A stretch of DNA of 40,944 nucleotides from an uncultured Acetatifactor sp. (GTDB lineage Bacteria; Bacillota; Clostridia; Lachnospirales; Lachnospiraceae): contig CAJTMX010000034.1 of NCBI GenBank assembly GCA_910577235.1, positions 1-40,944 on the forward strand, written 5' to 3'. Every line of letters begins with the position of its first letter. Positions within the stretch are counted from its first letter, which is position 1. A program made the position numbers and the translations under genes. This document shows positions 1 to 8,090 of this stretch, in pieces. The notes under the pieces were generated by a model that made no database searches, was not told the DNA's origin, and saw only the letters and a program-made list of their open reading frames with translations.

Positions 1-13
1 CTGTTGCAAAGTT

Positions 14-47
14 TCAAAAAGGGCTTCCCGATTTCTCGGAAAGCCCC
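14..47 (-). terminator. Intrinsic terminator after tuf
   Basis: On the minus strand a GC-rich hairpin (GGGGCTTTCC paired with GGGAAGCCC around a short loop, 21-47) is followed by a run of five T. It starts about 23 bases after the tuf stop codon, so it ends the rpsL-rpsG-fusA-tuf transcript. Confidence 0.9.
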
Positions 48-69
48 ATAAAATCCAGCTTTTTACTAA

Positions 70-1257
70 TTACTCGATGATAGTAGCCACACGACCAGAA
101 CCTACTGTACGTCCACCCTCACGGATAGCGAAAGTCAGACCCTGCTCCATAGCGATGGGATGAATCAGCTCGATGGTCATCTCAACGTTATCGCCAGGCA
201 TGCACATCTCGGTGCCGGCAGGCAGTTCGCATACACCGGTAACGTCGGTTGTTCTGAAGTAGAACTGAGGACGATAGTTGTTGAAGAAAGGTGTATGACG
301 GCCGCCCTCGTCCTTGGTCAGAACGTATACCTGAGCGGTAAATTTCTTGTGGCAGGTAACGCTGCCGGGTTTAGCCAGAACCTGGCCTCTCTCGATCTCG
401 GTTCTCTGAACGCCACGCAGCAGTGCGCCGATGTTATCACCAGCCTGTGCCTCATCCAGCATCTTACGGAACATCTCGATACCGGTAACAACAGTCTTCT
501 TGGTCTCCTCCTTGATACCAACGATCTCAACTTCATCGTTCAAGTGCAGAGTACCACGCTCCACTCTACCGGTAGCAACAGTACCACGGCCGGTGATGGT
601 GAACACGTCCTCTACAGGCATCAGGAAAGGCTTGTCGGTGTCACGCTGAGGATCGGGGATATACTCGTCCACGGTAGCCATCAGCTCCATAACCTTGTCG
701 CCCCACTCGCCGTTGGGATCTTCCAGAGCCTTCAGAGCGGAACCCTTGATGATCGGGCAATCGGTGAAGTCGTACTCCTCCAGCTGCTCGGTGATCTCCA
801 TCTCAACCAGTTCCAGCAGCTCGGGATCGTCTACCATATCGCACTTATTCATGAATACGATGATATAAGGCACGCCCACCTGACGGGACAGCAGGATGTG
901 CTCCTTGGTCTGAGCCATAACGCCGTCGGTAGCAGCTACCACCAGGATAGCGCCGTCCATCTGAGCGGCACCGGTGATCATGTTCTTTACATAGTCAGCA
1001 TGGCCCGGGCAGTCAACGTGTGCATAGTGTCTCTTGTCGGTCTGATACTCAACGTGAGCGGTAGAGATGGTGATACCACGCTCTCTCTCTTCGGGAGCCT
1101 TGTCGATGTTCTCGAAATCAACCTTCTCGTTACCGGCTACTCTCTCAGCCAGAACTTTGGTGATGGCAGCGGTCAGAGTGGTCTTGCCATGGTCAACGTG
1201 ACCGATGGTACCGATGTTACAATGGGGCTTGTTTCTTTCAAATTTAGCTTTAGCCAT
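70..1257 (-). CDS. tuf: Elongation factor Tu
   Basis: Cytoplasmic GTPase that delivers aminoacyl-tRNA to the ribosomal A site. The 395-residue length is normal for the family. The G1 P-loop GHVDHGKT lies near residues 19-26, the G3 motif DCPGH near 81, and NKCD near 136; the C-terminus GSGRVATIIE is typical. The ATG is preceded by AAGGAGG about nine bases upstream. It is the last gene of the str cluster on this strand, but it also has its own strong promoter in the fusA-tuf gap, so it is probably transcribed both with fusA and alone. A terminator follows immediately. Identification is by family knowledge and is essentially certain. The large plus-strand ORF opposite it is a codon-bias shadow. 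Confidence 0.98.
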   Translation of the reverse strand: MAKAKFERNKPHCNIGTIGHVDHGKTTLTAAITKVLAERVAGNEKVDFENIDKAPEERERGITISTAHVEYQTDKRHYAHVDCPGHADYVKNMITGAAQMDGAILVVAATDGVMAQTKEHILLSRQVGVPYIIVFMNKCDMVDDPELLELVEMEITEQLEEYDFTDCPIIKGSALKALEDPNGEWGDKVMELMATVDEYIPDPQRDTDKPFLMPVEDVFTITGRGTVATGRVERGTLHLNDEVEIVGIKEETKKTVVTGIEMFRKMLDEAQAGDNIGALLRGVQRTEIERGQVLAKPGSVTCHKKFTAQVYVLTKDEGGRHTPFFNNYRPQFYFRTTDVTGVCELPAGTEMCMPGDNVEMTIELIHPIAMEQGLTFAIREGGRTVGSGRVATIIE

Positions 1258-1298
1258 TATTGTAGTCCTCCTTAATAAATAAACTGGTTTTTGGTTTC

Positions 1299-1324
1299 GC
1301 CGAAGTGGCTTTGCGCCACCCGGC
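1299..1324 (-). other. Hairpin in the tuf leader
   Basis: GCCG and TGGC arms pair with GCCA and CGGC, giving a stem with G-U pairs in the untranslated leader between the tuf promoter and its ribosome binding site. There is no T run after it on the minus strand, so it is not a normal intrinsic terminator. A role in mRNA stability or regulation is only a guess. Confidence 0.45.
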
Positions 1325-1346
1325 GCTTTTAACTCGGCTATCTCTG

Positions 1347-1375
1347 ATTATATTAGATAACCAGAGGATTTTCAA
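1347..1375 (-). promoter_or_regulatory. Sigma-A promoter for tuf
   Basis: Minus strand: -35 TTGAAA (1370-1375), exactly 17 bases, then a perfect -10 TATAAT (1347-1352). It lies in the 141-base gap between fusA and tuf, pointing at tuf. This supports independent expression of tuf. Confidence 0.85.
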
Positions 1376-1398
1376 GTAATTTTTAGTGAAAATACAAA

Positions 1399-3561
1399 CT
1401 ATTTTCCTTTTTCTGACAGAACCTTCTCCTGAACATTCTTGGGAACCTGCTCATACTTATCAAAGAACATGGAGTAATTGCCACGGCCCTGGGTCTTGGA
1501 ACGCAGGTCGGTAGAGTAGCCGAACATCTCCGCAAGAGGCACGAAAGCGCGCACCATCTTGCCGCCGCCGATATCGTCCATACCTTCCACACGGCCACGA
1601 CGGGAGTTCAGATCACCGATAACATCACCCATATATTCCTCGGGCATAGTCACCTCAACCTTCATGATAGGCTCCAGCAGTACGGGATTCGCCTTCTGCA
1701 TGGCCTCTTTAAACGCCATGGAACCTGCGATGTGGAACGCCATCTCTGAGGAGTCTACCTCATGATAGGAACCGTCATACACATTGGCGTGAACGCCCAG
1801 CACCGGGAATCCGCCCAGAATACCTGCCTGCGCCGCCTCTTTGATACCTGCGCCCACCGCCGGAATATATTCCTTTGGAATAGCGCCGCCCACCACGGTG
1901 GACTCGAACAGCAGTGTGGGAGGCTCGTTGATCAGGATATTCGCCTTGGGGTCAAACTCAAACTTCTCACAGTTGGCCTCAAGAGGCGAGAATTTAACTT
2001 TACAATGACCATACTGACCACGTCCGCCGGACTGTTTCGCGTACTTGGAGTCCACTTCCACTTCCTTGGTAAACGCCTCCTTGTAAGCAACCTGAGGAGC
2101 GCCTACATTGGCCTCCACCTTGAACTCACGCAGCAGACGGTCCACGATGATCTCCAGATGCAGTTCGCCCATACCGGCGATGATGGTCTGCCCGGTCTCG
2201 GGATTGGTGTGAGCGCGGAAAGTAGGATCTTCCTCCGCCAGCTTTGCCAGCGCCTCGCCCATCTTGCCCTGTCCGGCCTTGGTCTTGGGCTCGATGGCCA
2301 GCTCGATAACAGGCTCGGGGAACTCCATGGACTCCAGGATAACCGGATGCTGCTCGTCGCAGATCGTATCGCCGGTGGTGGTGAACTTAAAGCCCACAGC
2401 CGCCGCGATATCGCCGGAATACACTTTATCCAACTCCGCGCGCTTGTTGGCATGCATCTGCAGGATACGTCCCACACGCTCTTTCTTGTCCTTGGTTGCG
2501 TTCAACACATAAGAACCGGAGTTCATAGTACCGGAGTACACACGGAAGAACGCCAGCTTACCCACAAAGGGATCAGCCATGATCTTAAATGCCAGAGCGG
2601 AAAAAGGCTCATCATCGGAAGAATGCCTCTCCACTTCGTTTCCGTCCAGATCCGTTCCCTTGATAGCGGGAATGTCTGTAGGTGCGGGCATATACTCCAG
2701 AACCGCGTCCAGCAGTTTCTGTACGCCCTTGTTGCGATACGCGGAACCGCAGCATACCGGAATCGCGGTACACTCGCAGGTAGCCTTGCGCAGCACTCTC
2801 TTTAAATCTTCTACGGAAGGCTCCTCGCCCTCCAGATACATCATGGTCAGCTCATCGTCCAGCTCGCAGATCTTTTCGATCAGCTCGCCGCGATACAACT
2901 CCGCATCGTCCTGCATATCTCCCAGATCATCGGTAACGGTGATGCTCTCACCCTTATCGTCGTTGTAGATATATGCCTTCATCTCAAACAGATCGATGAT
3001 GCCCTTGAACTCGTCTTCCTTGCCGATGGGCAACTGCAGCACGATGGCATTCTTGCCCAGACGGGTCTTAATCTGCTCCACTGCGCCATAGAAATTGGCG
3101 CCCAGGATATCCATCTTGTTGATAAACGCCATACGGGGCACGTTGTAGGTGTCGGCCTGACGCCACACGTTCTCAGACTGAGGCTCAACGCCACCCTTTG
3201 CACAGAATACACCGACAGCGCCGTCCAGTACACGCAAGGAACGCTCTACTTCAACAGTAAAGTCAACGTGGCCAGGAGTGTCAATGATGTTGATACGATG
3301 CTCTAACGCGCCTTCAGCGGGCTTGGTTTCTTTTTCCAAAGTCCAGTGACAGGTCGTGGCAGCTGAAGTGATGGTGATGCCTCTCTCCTGCTCCTGCTCC
3401 ATCCAGTCCATGGTGGCAGTGCCTTCATGAGTATCACCGATCTTGTAGTTAACGCCAGTGTAATACAGGATACGCTCGGTCAATGTGGTCTTGCCCGCAT
3501 CGATATGAGCCATGATACCTATATTCCTGGTTCTCTCTAAGGGATATTCTCTTCCAGCCAA
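1399..3561 (-). CDS. fusA: Elongation factor G, TTG start
   Basis: Ribosomal translocation GTPase. The protein has 720 residues, slightly longer than the usual 690-705. The N-terminus MAGREYPLERTRNIGIMAHI is canonical, with P-loop AHIDAGKT at residues 18-25, DTPGHVDF for G3 and NKMD for G4. Domain IV and the C-terminal domain are complete. The start codon is TTG, not ATG: the bases at 3559-3561 read TTG on the minus strand, with AGGAGG about eight bases upstream. No other start gives the family N-terminus. It lies between rpsG and tuf as in most bacteria. A TTG start on such a highly expressed gene is notable. Confidence 0.97.
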   Translation of the reverse strand: MAGREYPLERTRNIGIMAHIDAGKTTLTERILYYTGVNYKIGDTHEGTATMDWMEQEQERGITITSAATTCHWTLEKETKPAEGALEHRINIIDTPGHVDFTVEVERSLRVLDGAVGVFCAKGGVEPQSENVWRQADTYNVPRMAFINKMDILGANFYGAVEQIKTRLGKNAIVLQLPIGKEDEFKGIIDLFEMKAYIYNDDKGESITVTDDLGDMQDDAELYRGELIEKICELDDELTMMYLEGEEPSVEDLKRVLRKATCECTAIPVCCGSAYRNKGVQKLLDAVLEYMPAPTDIPAIKGTDLDGNEVERHSSDDEPFSALAFKIMADPFVGKLAFFRVYSGTMNSGSYVLNATKDKKERVGRILQMHANKRAELDKVYSGDIAAAVGFKFTTTGDTICDEQHPVILESMEFPEPVIELAIEPKTKAGQGKMGEALAKLAEEDPTFRAHTNPETGQTIIAGMGELHLEIIVDRLLREFKVEANVGAPQVAYKEAFTKEVEVDSKYAKQSGGRGQYGHCKVKFSPLEANCEKFEFDPKANILINEPPTLLFESTVVGGAIPKEYIPAVGAGIKEAAQAGILGGFPVLGVHANVYDGSYHEVDSSEMAFHIAGSMAFKEAMQKANPVLLEPIMKVEVTMPEEYMGDVIGDLNSRRGRVEGMDDIGGGKMVRAFVPLAEMFGYSTDLRSKTQGRGNYSMFFDKYEQVPKNVQEKVLSEKGK

Positions 3562-3697
3562 GATTTTTTCCTCCTATTTTAGTTCCGCACCTTCCCCTGC
3601 GGTACACGATTTGTCAAGATCTGTATCCGGCTTATGCTGCCCATGTCTTAACTGGCGCGCCGCCTGGGAAGATGCTTTTTATTCTTACTATCCGTTT

Positions 3698-4168
3698 CTA
3701 GAAACGGTAATGCGCAAACGCCTTGTTTGCCTCCGCCATCTTGTGTACGTCTTCTTTTCTCTTTACTGCGGCACCTGTATTGTTTGCCGCATCCAGAATC
3801 TCATTGGCAAGCCTGTCGATCATGGTTTTCTCGCCTCTCTTGCGGGAGTACATAGTCAACCAGCGCAGACCCAATGCCTGACGTCTGTCAGCTCTCACCT
3901 CGATGGGCACCTGATAGGTGGCACCACCGATACGTCTGGCCTTAACCTCCAGAGAAGGCATGATATTGTTCATGGCCTCTTCAAATACCTCCAGAGCGGG
4001 CTTACCAGACTTTGCCTCAACCTTAGCAAATGCGCCGTATACAATCTTCTGTGCTACGCCCCTCTTACCGTCCAACATGATGTTGTTGATAAGCTTGGTC
4101 ACCACTTTGTTGTTGTATAAAGGATCTGCCAATACATCTCTTTTCTGAATATGTCCTTTACGTGGCAC
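3698..4168 (-). CDS. rpsG: 30S ribosomal protein S7
   Basis: Primary 16S rRNA-binding protein that organises the 3' major domain (head) of the small subunit. The 156-residue length, the N-terminus MPRKGHIQKRDVLADPLY and the conserved RRIGGATYQVPIEV and RWLTMYSRKRGEKTM stretches are diagnostic. A GGAGGG-type ribosome binding site precedes the ATG. It lies between rpsL and fusA in the normal str order. The 136-base gap to fusA holds a TTGACA hexamer, but no matching -10 was found at a proper distance. Confidence 0.97.
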   Translation of the reverse strand: MPRKGHIQKRDVLADPLYNNKVVTKLINNIMLDGKRGVAQKIVYGAFAKVEAKSGKPALEVFEEAMNNIMPSLEVKARRIGGATYQVPIEVRADRRQALGLRWLTMYSRKRGEKTMIDRLANEILDAANNTGAAVKRKEDVHKMAEANKAFAHYRF

Positions 4169-4307
4169 GGTTCTTCCCTCCTTAACATTTTAGTTTCGTT
4201 AATTCATCGGTACTCACATGTGTTTCCCCAAGTGTTCGCGCGGTATATCTGTAGTCCAGAATTCCAACACTTTTCTTAGTTTCGTTGTTGTGGTCCGAGA
4301 TACTGCG

Positions 4308-4353
4308 GATGCTTATTTTTTTGCATCTAAAAGATGCTTATTTTTTTGCATCT
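4308..4353. repeat. Tandem 21-bp duplication over the rpsL stop codon
   Basis: The 21-base unit GATGCTTATTTTTTTGCATC+T occurs twice, identically, at 4308-4328 and 4333-4353. The second copy encodes the last codons and stop of rpsL on the minus strand; the first is a downstream copy in the untranslated region. The units are joined through a perfect hairpin (GCATCT/AGATGC, 4323-4337) followed on the plus strand by TTATTTTTTT. Confidence 0.85.
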
Positions 4354-4760
4354 TTTGGCCTCTTGGCGCCGTACTTGGAACGAGCCTGCTTTCTGTTAGC
4401 GACTCCCGCAGTGTCCAGTGTACCACGGATGATGTGATATCTGGTACCGGGCAGATCCTTAACTCTGCCGCCTCTGATCAGAACAACGCTGTGCTCCTGC
4501 AGATTGTGACCTTCACCGGGAATGTAGCTGGTAACTTCGATTCCGTTGGAAAGACGTACTCTGGCGATCTTTCTGAGCGCGGAGTTAGGCTTTTTAGGGG
4601 TTGCGGTCTTAACGGCGGTGCACACACCTCTCTTCTGAGGAGAAGACGCATTGGTAGCCTTCTTGTGCAGAGAGTTGTAACCCTTCTGCAAAGCGGGAGC
4701 AGTGGACTTCTTCACCGTTGTCTGACGGCCCTTTCTTACTAACTGGTTAAATGTTGGCAT
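4338..4760 (-). CDS. rpsL: 30S ribosomal protein S12
   Basis: Decoding-centre protein of the small subunit. The protein has 140 residues, the longer Firmicutes form with an insert around SLHKKATNASSPQKRG. The streptomycin-related segments KKPNSALRK and GRVKDLPG are wild type in appearance, with lysines at the positions where resistance changes are known; the Asp in KDLPG is the residue methylthiolated in many bacteria. First gene of the str transcript, with its promoter about 90 bases upstream. The stop codon lies inside a 21-bp tandem duplication, so the C-terminal tail KDAKK and its 3' flank appear recently duplicated. Confidence 0.97.
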   Translation of the reverse strand: MPTFNQLVRKGRQTTVKKSTAPALQKGYNSLHKKATNASSPQKRGVCTAVKTATPKKPNSALRKIARVRLSNGIEVTSYIPGEGHNLQEHSVVLIRGGRVKDLPGTRYHIIRGTLDTAGVANRKQARSKYGAKRPKDAKK

Positions 4761-4822
4761 TCTGTTTCACCTCTTTCTTATAATGTAATAGCGCTGCGCC
4801 GGACCTGTCGTGTATTGTCCAC

Positions 4823-4875
4823 AAAAAAAGCATCCGTACGCATGCTATATTAGTATAGCCACTTGCGGATGCTTT
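4823..4875 (-). terminator. Bipartite hairpin terminator of rfbD, enclosing the str promoter
   Basis: A 10-bp outer stem (AAAGCATCCG at 4866-4875 with its complement at 4827-4836) and an inner perfect 6-bp stem (GCTATA/TATAGC, 4844-4859) are followed on the minus strand by seven T (4823-4829). It lies just past the rfbD stop codon, fitting an intrinsic terminator. Confidence 0.75.
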
Positions 4876-4880
4876 GTCAA
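4852..4880 (-). promoter_or_regulatory. Sigma-A promoter for rpsL-rpsG-fusA-tuf
   Basis: Minus strand: perfect -35 TTGACA (4875-4880), 17 bases, -10 TATACT (4852-4857). Predicted transcription start is near 4845. The promoter lies inside the arms of the upstream terminator hairpin, so an rfbD transcript folds the whole hairpin while a new str transcript contains only half of it. Confidence 0.88.
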
Positions 4881-4894
4881 CATTTTTTTTAAAG

Positions 4895-5743
4895 TTATCG
4901 CTCCAAAATGATATCCAGATACCTTTTCAGCGCGTCCTGCCACGCAGGCAGCCTCGCAAATCCGTTTTCCGTCAGTTTATCCTTGCTCATGCGGCTGTTG
5001 GCTGGACGGTTGGCTTTGGCGCCGTACTCCGCGCTGCTCACCGGTTTCACGGTCATGTCGATCCCGGCCTCCCGGAATATGGCACAGGCAAAATCATACC
5101 AGGAGCAGATCCCCTCATTGGTGGCATGGTAGACGCCGTATTTCTCGGTCTGCACCATATCCGCCAGCAGTTTTGCCAGATCATAGGTATAGGTGGGAGA
5201 ACCGAACTGATCGTTCACCACCGTGATCGTGTCATGGTTCTCGGACAGTTTCAGCATGGTCCTGACAAAATTCTTGCCGTTGACGCCAAACACCCATGCG
5301 ATACGCACGATAAAGTATTTTTCCAGCAACTCCTGTACGGCCAGCTCGCCCTCATACTTAGTCTGACCGTAGACGCTCTGGGGCGCTTTCTCATCCTCCG
5401 GCTCCCAGAACTTTTCCCCCTGTCCGCTGAACACATAGTCCGTGCTGATATAGATCATCTTACTATCTAACTCCTTACAGACCCTGGCTATGTTTCGGGT
5501 ACCTTCCGCGTTAACTCTGCGGCACAATTCCTCATTTTCCTCCGCCGCGTCCACTGCCGTGTAGGCGGCGCAGTGGATCACCGCGTCCGGCGCGTTTTCC
5601 CGCAGCACCCGTCTAACGCTGTCGGCGTCCGTGATATCCATCTCCCCGATGTCCACGCCCACAGCCTCTATTCCTCTGTTTTCCAGCTCGTTCACCACAT
5701 CATAGCCCAGCTGGCCCTTAACTCCCGTCACCAGAACCCTCAT
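4895..5743 (-). CDS. rfbD: dTDP-4-dehydrorhamnose reductase family protein
   Basis: Short-chain dehydrogenase-like enzyme expected to reduce dTDP-4-keto-L-rhamnose to dTDP-L-rhamnose with NAD(P)H, the last step of rhamnose donor synthesis for surface polysaccharide. The 282 residues fit the family. Visible features are the N-terminal Rossmann motif TGVKGQLG (residues 6-13), STDYVFSG near 100, and the catalytic YxxxK at Tyr125/Lys129. AAGGA precedes the ATG. It follows a 78-aa membrane protein by about 15 bases, so the two are probably cotranscribed. The usual partners rfbA, rfbB and rfbC are not here, so it is an isolated copy within the ribosomal locus. A related sugar-nucleotide reductase is the main alternative. 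Confidence 0.88.
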   Translation of the reverse strand: MRVLVTGVKGQLGYDVVNELENRGIEAVGVDIGEMDITDADSVRRVLRENAPDAVIHCAAYTAVDAAEENEELCRRVNAEGTRNIARVCKELDSKMIYISTDYVFSGQGEKFWEPEDEKAPQSVYGQTKYEGELAVQELLEKYFIVRIAWVFGVNGKNFVRTMLKLSENHDTITVVNDQFGSPTYTYDLAKLLADMVQTEKYGVYHATNEGICSWYDFACAIFREAGIDMTVKPVSSAEYGAKANRPANSRMSKDKLTENGFARLPAWQDALKRYLDIILER

Positions 5744-5758
5744 TACCGTATTCCTTTC

Positions 5759-5995
5759 TTAAACAGTCAGTTCCATGCGGGATACCTTATCATATTCCAA
5801 CACCCGCACGGTCTCCTTTAGTTTTTTCAGATTCCACCCCAAATATACCGGCTGCTCCTCTCTGACCTGGGCGATCCTTCTGCGCCAGCGGAAACACAGC
5901 GACAGATAACTGACTATCCCTGCGGTCAGCAGCATGGCTGATCCAAACACGCTCAGCCCGAAACAGACGTACATACATATCCTGTCAGGAACCAT
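5759..5995 (-). CDS. Small single-pass membrane protein, 78 aa
   Basis: I do not recognise the family. The protein starts with a hydrophobic segment (about residues 8-36, including GLSVFGSAMLLTAGIVSYLS) followed by basic residues RWRRR, which predicts one membrane helix with a cytoplasmic C-terminal tail. The tail is charged and ends in MELTV. AAGGAG precedes the ATG at about eight bases, which supports a real gene. It is divergent from the ECF sigma operon and ends 15 bases before rfbD, with which it is probably cotranscribed. Function unknown. Confidence 0.65.
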   Translation of the reverse strand: MVPDRICMYVCFGLSVFGSAMLLTAGIVSYLSLCFRWRRRIAQVREEQPVYLGWNLKKLKETVRVLEYDKVSRMELTV

Positions 5996-6058
5996 TCCGT
6001 TTACTCCTTATGCTGTCATCAAATATATCACAAATCTATAAAAAAAGACAGGGATATC

Positions 6059-6087
6059 TTGAAAAAAGGTTCATTTTTTTTTATAAT
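6059..6087 (+). promoter_or_regulatory. Sigma-A promoter for the ECF sigma/pseudopilin operon
   Basis: -35 TTGAAA (6059-6064), 17 bases, perfect -10 TATAAT (6082-6087), about 50 bases before the sigma-factor start. It looks like a housekeeping promoter rather than an ECF-type one, so self-activation is not evident from the sequence. Confidence 0.78.
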
Positions 6088-6136
6088 ATAGTATAAACTG
6101 TGCATTTAGCAACATATGGGGAGGGGGCGAGACCAT

Positions 6137-6694
6137 ATGCCGGAACCAAATCACCAATATCTGGCGGAACTGGTTACCCGTTTTAAACGGCAGGATACAG
6201 ATGCCTTTGCCGAACTGTACGCTCTTACCTATAATAAGGTATACAATTACGCCAGACATTACCTGAAAGACGATTATCTGGCTCAGGACGCCATGCAGGA
6301 GGTCTATATATCCGCTTTCCGCAATATAGACAAACTCAGCGATCCCACGCTGTTTATCGCCTGGCTGAACAGGATCTCTTTCCATGTGTGCTATGATATC
6401 CGACAAAAACATCAGGGATTTCAGGATTTTTCCGATCCCGAGCTGCTGGAATTGGTGCGAGATGAGCACCCCCACTCGGACCCTGAGGCCCTTGCCGTGC
6501 GCTCCAGCGAGATTCGACGGCTGCGCCGGGCCATGGAGGAACTTCCTTTTCAGGAACGGGCTGTTTTGTCCATGCGCTACTACAACGATATGAAACTGGA
6601 GGAGATCGCCTGCGCCATGGAGCTGAGCCGCAGCACGATCAAACGGTATCTCGCCTCCGCCAGAGAACATTTGGCGCGGAAGTTGAAAGGATGA
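6137..6694 (+). CDS. ECF-type RNA polymerase sigma factor
   Basis: Sigma-70 family, extracytoplasmic function type, 185 residues from the chosen start. Region 2 covers roughly residues 15-85 (core binding around YNKVYNYARHYLKDDYLAQD and QEVYISAFRNIDKL). Region 4 covers roughly 135-185, with the helix-turn-helix MKLEEIACAMELSRSTIKRYL. The longer frame begins with an ATG at 6116, but the G-rich ribosome binding site GGGGAGGGGG (6118-6127) is correctly placed only for the ATG at 6137, so I use that one. It is the first gene of a plus-strand operon whose later products are lipid-anchored, membrane or pilin-like. It overlaps or abuts the next small membrane protein, a common position for an anti-sigma factor. 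The regulon is unknown. Confidence 0.9.
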   Translation: MPEPNHQYLAELVTRFKRQDTDAFAELYALTYNKVYNYARHYLKDDYLAQDAMQEVYISAFRNIDKLSDPTLFIAWLNRISFHVCYDIRQKHQGFQDFSDPELLELVRDEHPHSDPEALAVRSSEIRRLRRAMEELPFQERAVLSMRYYNDMKLEEIACAMELSRSTIKRYLASAREHLARKLKG

Positions 6695-6701
6695 TCCCCC
6701 T

Positions 6702-6920
6702 ATGGCATTTCACGGATACAGAAAAAAATATCAGATGGATAAAAATAAGGCCGAGGCGGCACTACAGGAAATTCTTGCCGCCAACGGACAGGAGGACATC
6801 GTCCGATGCTCCCGCTCCGCGTTTCACAAAAACAACGGCCGCCGCCAGAGACTATGGACTCTGGCAGCTTTCATCACCGCGGCGCTGGCTTTTGCAGGCG
6901 TTCTGTTGTGGCTGCAATAG
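6702..6920 (+). CDS. 72-aa single-pass membrane protein, candidate small anti-sigma
   Basis: Not a family I recognise. A charged, soluble N-terminal part of about 50 residues (MAFHGYRKKYQMDKNKAEAA..., basic NNGRRQR before the membrane) is followed by one C-terminal transmembrane helix of about 20 residues ending in LLWLQ. GAAAGGATG upstream acts as the ribosome binding site, and the gene begins only seven bases after the sigma-factor stop. The topology, cytoplasmic N-terminus plus one membrane helix next to an ECF sigma gene, is that of a minimal anti-sigma factor. That role is inference; no zinc-finger HxxxCxxC motif is present. An overlapping frame starting at 6691 has unnatural composition and was rejected. 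Confidence 0.6.
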   Translation: MAFHGYRKKYQMDKNKAEAALQEILAANGQEDIVRCSRSAFHKNNGRRQRLWTLAAFITAALAFAGVLLWLQ

Positions 6921-6956
6921 CCACATGCCCCCAGGAAAGGTTCTATACCACCAAAT

Positions 6957-8069
6957 ATGAAAAAAAGAGTTTACTCAAAGCTAATTTCATATATTTTATG
7001 TATGATACTGCTTGCCGGATGCGGAGACGCCAATTCCATATCCGTCCCCCCCGCCACCCAGCCTTCTCCGGGGCAGACAGACATTGTGGATGCGCTGCAG
7101 ATCGGTGCCACCAGCTCCCCCGAAACCCCGGACAGGGCAGATGTCCCCGCCCAGACCGCAGAACCCGTGGCCACGCCGACTCCTACCCCGGCACCCAGCC
7201 CCACTCCTGAGCCGACACCCCAGCCCACTCCCTTTGTGCCTCTGCGGGACAATACGCCCTACTGTCCGGTCCCGGAAGCTCCCGGAACGGTGACTTACGG
7301 CAATGACGTGACTACCATTGACGTCTCTCATATGGAGCAGGGCTATATCATGGCCAACTACACCGGAACATGCTCCAAGGTAAAGCTACAGATCATGGGG
7401 CCCAACTCCTACAAATGCACCTACAATCTGAACTCGGCGGATTTTCAGGCTTTTCCGCTGACTGCGGGAGACGGCAGCTATTCCGTCACGGTGAACGAAA
7501 ACATACAGGGGACCGAATACATCGTCAGTTATGAGCTGAGTCTGGACGTATCCATCGACGACCCTTTCAGCCCCTATCTGATTCCCAGTTCCTATGTGGA
7601 TTATGACAGTGATACGCAGGCGGTGGATCTGGCGGCAAAGCTGTGTGAGACCGCCGAATCGGATCTGGACTGTGTCTCTCTGATCTACAATTATATAGTG
7701 GATACTATCTCCTACGACTATGACCTGGCTGAGCAGATCACCAGCGGCGCTTTGTCCAGCTATATCGCGGACATAGACGACACCCTGACAAGCGGCAAGG
7801 GCATCTGCCTGGACTATGCCGCGCTGATGACCTGTATGCTGCGCACCCAGCACATCCCCACCCGTATGGAGGTGGGCTACGCCGGCCTCGCCTACCACGC
7901 CTGGGTCAGCGTGTATATCACCGATGTGGGATGGGTCAACGGCATCGTGGAATTCGACGGTGATACCTGGAGCCTGATGGACCCCACCTTCGCCGCCAGC
8001 AACAGTGAGGAAGAGTTAAAGGAATTTATAGGCGACGGCAGCAATTACACCGTCAGATACATCTATTAG
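6957..8069 (+). CDS. Transglutaminase-like lipoprotein
   Basis: Predicted membrane-anchored extracellular lipoprotein of 370 residues. The signal peptide ends in the lipobox LLAGC with Cys22 as lipidated residue. A Pro/Thr-rich linker (about 65-95, TPTPTPAPSPTPEP) probably spans the cell wall. A middle beta-rich region (100-205) precedes a transglutaminase-like core with the catalytic triad Cys284 (SGKGICLDYAALM), His314 (YHAWVSV) and Asp342 (LMDPTF). Family members are proteases, peptidoglycan-modifying or crosslinking enzymes, so the exact reaction is not known. It is cotranscribed with the sigma factor and the pilin-like genes. The nearest good ribosome binding site, AGGAAAGG, is about 16 bases from the ATG, a long spacing. 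Confidence 0.85.
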   Translation: MKKRVYSKLISYILCMILLAGCGDANSISVPPATQPSPGQTDIVDALQIGATSSPETPDRADVPAQTAEPVATPTPTPAPSPTPEPTPQPTPFVPLRDNTPYCPVPEAPGTVTYGNDVTTIDVSHMEQGYIMANYTGTCSKVKLQIMGPNSYKCTYNLNSADFQAFPLTAGDGSYSVTVNENIQGTEYIVSYELSLDVSIDDPFSPYLIPSSYVDYDSDTQAVDLAAKLCETAESDLDCVSLIYNYIVDTISYDYDLAEQITSGALSSYIADIDDTLTSGKGICLDYAALMTCMLRTQHIPTRMEVGYAGLAYHAWVSVYITDVGWVNGIVEFDGDTWSLMDPTFAASNSEEELKEFIGDGSNYTVRYIY

Positions 8070-8090
8070 TCCGAGAGAAGGAGAACGCGT

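Noticed and set aside
160..1275. Long plus-strand ORF opposite tuf
   Set aside because: Antisense to a canonical gene; composition is biased by tuf codon use and there is no ribosome binding site.
6691..6960. 89-codon frame overlapping the sigma-factor stop
   Set aside because: Starts in an attractive ATGA overlap, but its product is Arg/Pro-rich and unlike a natural protein, while the 72-aa frame at 6702 looks normal with a clear membrane helix.
7150..7235. Pro/Thr repeat DNA as a tandem repeat element
   Set aside because: It encodes the linker of the lipoprotein and is explained by that function.
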